DNA from: Bradyrhizobium sp. S69 | GTDB taxonomy: Bacteria > Pseudomonadota > Alphaproteobacteria > Rhizobiales > Xanthobacteraceae | Direction: 5' to 3' | Assembly (NCBI RefSeq): GCF_009766005.1 | Contig: NZ_LMUK01000043.1 | Location: 29,160 to 93,159 of the forward strand | DNA length: 64,000 nucleotides | Translations under genes and position numbers: made by a program | The notes under the pieces: generated by a model | Told to the model about the DNA's origin: nothing | Database searches by the model: none | The model's input: only the letters and a program-made list of their open reading frames with translations | Shown: positions 60,841-64,000 of the stretch, piece after piece | Position numbering within the stretch: position 1 is the first letter of the stretch | How the letters are laid out: each line of letters opens with the position of its first letter

Positions 60841-61623
60841 ATGTTGCTACGTCAGTTCGTCGTCTCGGCGGCTATTTTGGCCGTCCTCGGAAGCGCGGTC
60901 TCGGCCGAAACGATTACCGTCGGCGTCACAGCAGGCCCTCACGCCCAGATACTCGAGGCGGTGAAGCCGATCGCGGCCAGCAAGGGTCTCGACATCAAGA
61001 TCGTCGAATTTACCGACTACGTGATGCCCAATGCGGCGCTGGAAGCAGGCGACCTACAGGCGAATTCATTTCAAAACCAACCCTATCTCGACAACCAGAA
61101 GGCGGACCGTGGCTATAAAATCGAAGCTGTCGGGCTGACGGTCAATTTTCCGATTGGAATCTATTCGAAGAAACACCGGAGTTGGGATGCCGTGCCGGAA
61201 GGCAGCACATTGTCGATACCGAACGATCCGACCAATGGCGGCCGCGTGCTTCTCTTGCTGCAGGAAAAGGGCGTTTTGAAACTCAAGGCGGGCGTCGGAT
61301 TCAAGCCGACCGTCGCCGACATCATCGAGAATCCAAGAAAGTTCAAGGTCGTGGAAGTGGACGCTGCACAGACGGTGCGGACCCTCGACGACGTCGATGC
61401 CGCCGCGGTCAATACCAACTACGCGACCGAGGCGGGCCTCGATCCGGTCAAGGATGCTATTCTTCGCGAAGATCCGAAAGGGCCCTACACCAACCTCATC
61501 GCAGTTCGCGCCGTCGACAAGGATAAGCCCTGGGTCAAGCTGCTGGTTGAAAGTTATCACACGCCAGAGGTGAGGGAGTTCGTTCTGACCAAGTTCAAGG
61601 GAGCGGTGCTGCCATCCTGGTAA
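60841..61623 (+). CDS. MetQ/NlpA family substrate-binding protein
   Basis: A 260-residue binding protein of the MetQ/NlpA family, which bind methionine and similar compounds. ATG 60841 starts a signal peptide ('MLLRQFVVSAAILAVLGSAVSAE') without lipobox Cys, so the mature protein is soluble in the periplasm rather than a lipoprotein. The mature part shows 'ITVGVTAGPHAQILEAVKPIA', 'IVEFTDYVMPNAALEAGDLQANSFQNQPYL' and 'TNYATEAGLDP', standard blocks. No metN or metI is nearby. Confidence 0.9.
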   Translation: MLLRQFVVSAAILAVLGSAVSAETITVGVTAGPHAQILEAVKPIAASKGLDIKIVEFTDYVMPNAALEAGDLQANSFQNQPYLDNQKADRGYKIEAVGLTVNFPIGIYSKKHRSWDAVPEGSTLSIPNDPTNGGRVLLLLQEKGVLKLKAGVGFKPTVADIIENPRKFKVVEVDAAQTVRTLDDVDAAAVNTNYATEAGLDPVKDAILREDPKGPYTNLIAVRAVDKDKPWVKLLVESYHTPEVREFVLTKFKGAVLPSW

Positions 61624-61915
61624 GCCCCCTTGATGCCGAAACAGCCTGAGAAAACTGTTTTCCGATTGCCCGCTTTTGTATGCGTTCTATTCCTGCGTCG
61701 GAATGAACGACCAGAAGTGATTGAGGTTGTAGAGTGAAGTTCTGCGCCAATTGTCAGATTAGAAAAGCCATTTCGTTGACCTCGCTGGATCGGAGCTTCA
61801 TCGTCTGCCAGCGTTTTGCTCCCAGGAGCGTCCGACGCCGCCGTTATTGGCGATGATGTTCAGGTGAGGGCTACGCGACCTGTGCACAATCGATCTTGGC
61901 CGTGGCGGAGGACGC

Positions 61916-62959
61916 GTGCCGTTGACCGATTTAAGCTTGGCTGCGGATTTTCACCATGGAATTGGAGTTGGCAGCGCCAGATCCGTCATTAGCTCGGAGG
62001 ATGCGGCGGAACGCCTGACGCTCGCCATTGCCGAACATTCCGCTTCGCAATCATGGTTCGAGCAGCATGACGGGCCGACGCTTGTTGTCGCTGCTGCGAT
62101 CTATACGAGTTGGCTGTCGCTGCTCGCGTCGTATGCGTATGTCCCGTGGTGGATCACAGCCCCGCTGGCGGGTTATGTCGTGCAGTGGCATTTCTCGCTG
62201 CAGCACGAGGCCATTCACAGCATGAGGGGTCTGCCGAGATGGCTGCGTCGCGCGCTGGTCTGGCCGCCGCTCGGTATCTGGTTTCCGTTCGAGCTTTACT
62301 GTCGCTCGCATTCGCAGCATCATCGCAACAACCATCTCACCTATCCGGGGGAGGATACCGAGTCGTACTATCACGAGGAGGAGGACTGGGAGGACTACGG
62401 CGATCTCTGGCGGTGGCTTCTGATCGTCAACCAGACCTTCCTGGGCCGGCTGTTTCTCGGTCCATTGCTGCGGACGCCTCGGCTTTTCATCAAGGAAGTT
62501 GGCAAGATGGCTGCCGGCGATACGGCAAATGCCGGCATATGGGCTCGTCACTTCGTGGGCTTGGCTTTGATGCTGCTGCTCGTGACGAAAGTGTTCGACA
62601 TATCCGTTGTGCAGTACCTTGTGGTGTTCGTCTATCCCGGTCTGGTGTTTGGCATGATGCGCGGCTTCACCGAGCACCGCTGGGGCGAACGGCCCGGCGA
62701 ACGCACGGCGGTGGTCGAGTCGAACTGGGTGTTCGGATTGTTGTTTCTATGGAACAACCTTCACGTGGTTCATCACGTCTTCCCGACGCTGCCGTGGTGG
62801 AAAGTACCTCGGGTCTGGCGGCAACATCGTGAGCGCATCCAGGCGCATAATGGCGGCTTCGTATTTCGAGGTTACGGCGAGATCGCGCGACGATGGCTGG
62901 TGACGCCGAACTTCATCCCGATACATCCACCGAGCCGCACCAGCGGGAATTCGGAATGA
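61916..62959 (+). CDS. Membrane fatty acid desaturase
   Basis: A 347-residue integral membrane di-iron desaturase or hydroxylase. GTG 61916 follows GGAGGA. Three His boxes: 'HEAIHSMRG' (HxxxH), 'HSQHHRNNH' (HxxHH) and 'HVVHHVFPTLPWW' (HxxHH). Four hydrophobic segments surround them. Acyl-lipid and acyl-CoA desaturases have this pattern, as do alkane and carotenoid hydroxylases; the substrate is not clear. Its stop overlaps the next gene by ATGA, tying it to a PhnD-like protein, an unusual partner for a desaturase. Confidence 0.88.
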   Translation: MPLTDLSLAADFHHGIGVGSARSVISSEDAAERLTLAIAEHSASQSWFEQHDGPTLVVAAAIYTSWLSLLASYAYVPWWITAPLAGYVVQWHFSLQHEAIHSMRGLPRWLRRALVWPPLGIWFPFELYCRSHSQHHRNNHLTYPGEDTESYYHEEEDWEDYGDLWRWLLIVNQTFLGRLFLGPLLRTPRLFIKEVGKMAAGDTANAGIWARHFVGLALMLLLVTKVFDISVVQYLVVFVYPGLVFGMMRGFTEHRWGERPGERTAVVESNWVFGLLFLWNNLHVVHHVFPTLPWWKVPRVWRQHRERIQAHNGGFVFRGYGEIARRWLVTPNFIPIHPPSRTSGNSE

Positions 62960-63765
62960 CGCGGACGGCAAGCCTGCCGATGTATTGTCTTCCCGAAATG
63001 GCTGCCGCCAACGCTGCCTTCTGGATGGCTTTGCAGCGGAAGCTTCGCGCCAGGGGCGTCGATACGACTGACGTCGAACTGGAGGGGGAAGGGCGCCCGA
63101 CGCTGGAGGGTGTCGGACCGACGATCTTCCTCACCCAGATTTGCGGCTATCCCTTGTTCAAGCACTATCGCGATCAGGGTATCATGCTCGCCACGCCGCA
63201 CTATGCGGTGCCTGGGTGTACAGGATCGACCCATCGCGCCTTCTTCATGGTTCGGGTTGATGATGCGGCCGAGCGCCTGGAAGATTTGCGGGGGCGGATA
63301 TTCGGTTGCAACAGTCTATTGTCGAACTCCGGAATGAACCTGCCGCGACTGTCGTTGGCGCGGATTGCAGGCGGCAAGCCGTTCTTTTCTTCGGTCGTCA
63401 TGACCGGAGGGCACGTCGCGAGTCTCGAACGCCTCGGCGACCGCAGCATCGATGTCTGCTCGGTCGATAACGTGACCTGGGGGTTTTTCAGAAAATTCCG
63501 GCCGGTCGTCGCGGAGCGATATCGCATACTCGACGAGACTGTAAGCAGTCCGTCGTTACCTTTTGTTACCTCTGTGAAAACGACCGCCTCCGATGCGGTT
63601 GCCATCGCCGAGGCACTGCATGAGATCATCGACGATCCGCAGACCGCAGACATACGTGGGACGCTGGAACTCGCTGGCTTTTCCGTGCCGGACTTCGGCG
63701 CCTACGAACGTCTGGCGGAATATGAGCGCGAAGCCGCCGACCTCGGCTTTCCCGAGATAAGATAG
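62956..63765 (+). CDS. PhnD-like substrate-binding protein without signal peptide
   Basis: A 269-residue protein of the PhnD/phosphonate periplasmic-binding class. ATG 62956 overlaps the desaturase stop. It lacks any signal peptide: the mature-type sequence begins at once ('MTRTASLPMYCLPEMAAANA'). 'GPTIFLTQICGYPLFKHY' and 'LRGRIFGCNSLLSNSGMNLPR' are typical, 'GAYERLAEYEREAADLGF' the end. A cytosolic PhnD-like protein coupled to a membrane desaturase is uncommon; it might sense or deliver a ligand for the enzyme. It ends the plus-strand group starting with Lrp. Confidence 0.8.
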   Translation: MTRTASLPMYCLPEMAAANAAFWMALQRKLRARGVDTTDVELEGEGRPTLEGVGPTIFLTQICGYPLFKHYRDQGIMLATPHYAVPGCTGSTHRAFFMVRVDDAAERLEDLRGRIFGCNSLLSNSGMNLPRLSLARIAGGKPFFSSVVMTGGHVASLERLGDRSIDVCSVDNVTWGFFRKFRPVVAERYRILDETVSSPSLPFVTSVKTTASDAVAIAEALHEIIDDPQTADIRGTLELAGFSVPDFGAYERLAEYEREAADLGFPEIR

Positions 63766-63920
63766 GGCAGAGGCAGCCGCGGTAGAATTGGTATCCCAAT
63801 CTGCTCAATGCGCGGGTTGCAGAAATGGTGGCAGTAGATCCATCATCGCCTTGCGTCATTGTCGCTGCGCAACGGCCAGAGCTGAAAAAAGCCGCGAGCT
63901 GCAATTTTCTCCGGTCAAAT

Positions 63921-63937
63921 CGATTTTTGGAAAATCG
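63921..63937. promoter_or_regulatory. Small palindrome at the right edge
   Basis: CGATTTT-TGG-AAAATCG sits in the last 235 bases, which hold no other gene. It resembles a regulator-binding site ahead of a gene beyond the window, but nothing else supports that. Confidence 0.3.
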
Positions 63938-64000
63938 GTTGCGCGCCCGACTGTCGTTTCATACGTCGTTCGAGAACCCGCTCGCACCGAACGCTCCGCC

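Noticed and set aside
61734..61856. A 40-codon GTG frame with a Cys-X2-Cys (KFCANCQ) between the MetQ-like and desaturase genes
   Set aside because: No ribosome binding site and an Arg run at the end; too short to support.

Overview
The window is GC-rich chromosomal DNA from an alphaproteobacterium, most likely Bradyrhizobium or a close relative in the Nitrobacteraceae. The evidence is the acpXL very-long-chain-fatty-acid lipid A cluster, tandem kup genes, Liv-type ABC operons with fused permease-ATPase proteins, a MotA/MotB pair, and several families of short palindromic intergenic repeats of the kind common in that group. I see no rRNA, tRNA, CRISPR array, intact insertion sequence or prophage. 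The genus call is inference from gene content and style, not from a marker gene.

Layout. 1-5.0 kb: a caspase-like (C14) secreted protein with three 105-residue coiled-coil repeats, flanked by two paralogous secreted proteins; a small divergent secreted protein shares its last residues with the caspase. 5.2-6.9 kb: psd and pssA, which together make phosphatidylethanolamine. 7.1-8.6 kb: an RraA-family gene and a short-chain dehydrogenase broken by an in-frame amber codon. 8.8-18.9 kb: two divergent branched-chain-amino-acid-type ABC operons, each with a LivM-LivG fusion. 19.2-20.8 kb: motA-motB. 21.0-25.1 kb: kup1 and kup2. 25.2-27.8 kb: rhodanese, aminotransferase and a polyamine-type binding protein. 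28.0-32.4 kb: lpxXL, fabF1, fabF2, fabZ and acpXL for C26-C28 acyl chains of lipid A; the alcohol dehydrogenase usually found in this cluster is absent.

32.6-43.0 kb: ppk2, a Kv-type channel, a P-type ATPase cassette (DUF5132-like protein, His-rich HMA protein, ATPase lacking the CPC motif, EcsC, DUF445), an LCIB-type carbonic anhydrase candidate and a Kir-type channel. 43.3-50.3 kb: ParB-like nuclease, AhpD-like protein, HerA-like ATPase, alpha/beta hydrolase, a Tat-exported beta-carbonic anhydrase, a small basic protein and an MFS transporter. 50.5-52.3 kb: a binding-protein-like gene coupled to an extradiol dioxygenase. 52.3-53.6 kb: a DAHP synthase gene behind a short leader ORF packed with Phe/Tyr/Trp codons and a terminator hairpin, which I read as an aromatic-amino-acid attenuator. 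53.7-58.7 kb: two secreted proteins, a GT87-type membrane protein, a second beta-carbonic anhydrase and the remnant of a serine hydrolase. 58.9-63.8 kb: an Lrp regulator followed by SsuA-like and MetQ-like binding proteins, a membrane desaturase and a translationally coupled PhnD-like protein.

Strongest leads: the leader-peptide attenuator ahead of DAHP synthase, the caspase module, the CPC-less P-type ATPase cassette, and the inactive-looking partner ketosynthase in the lipid A cluster.
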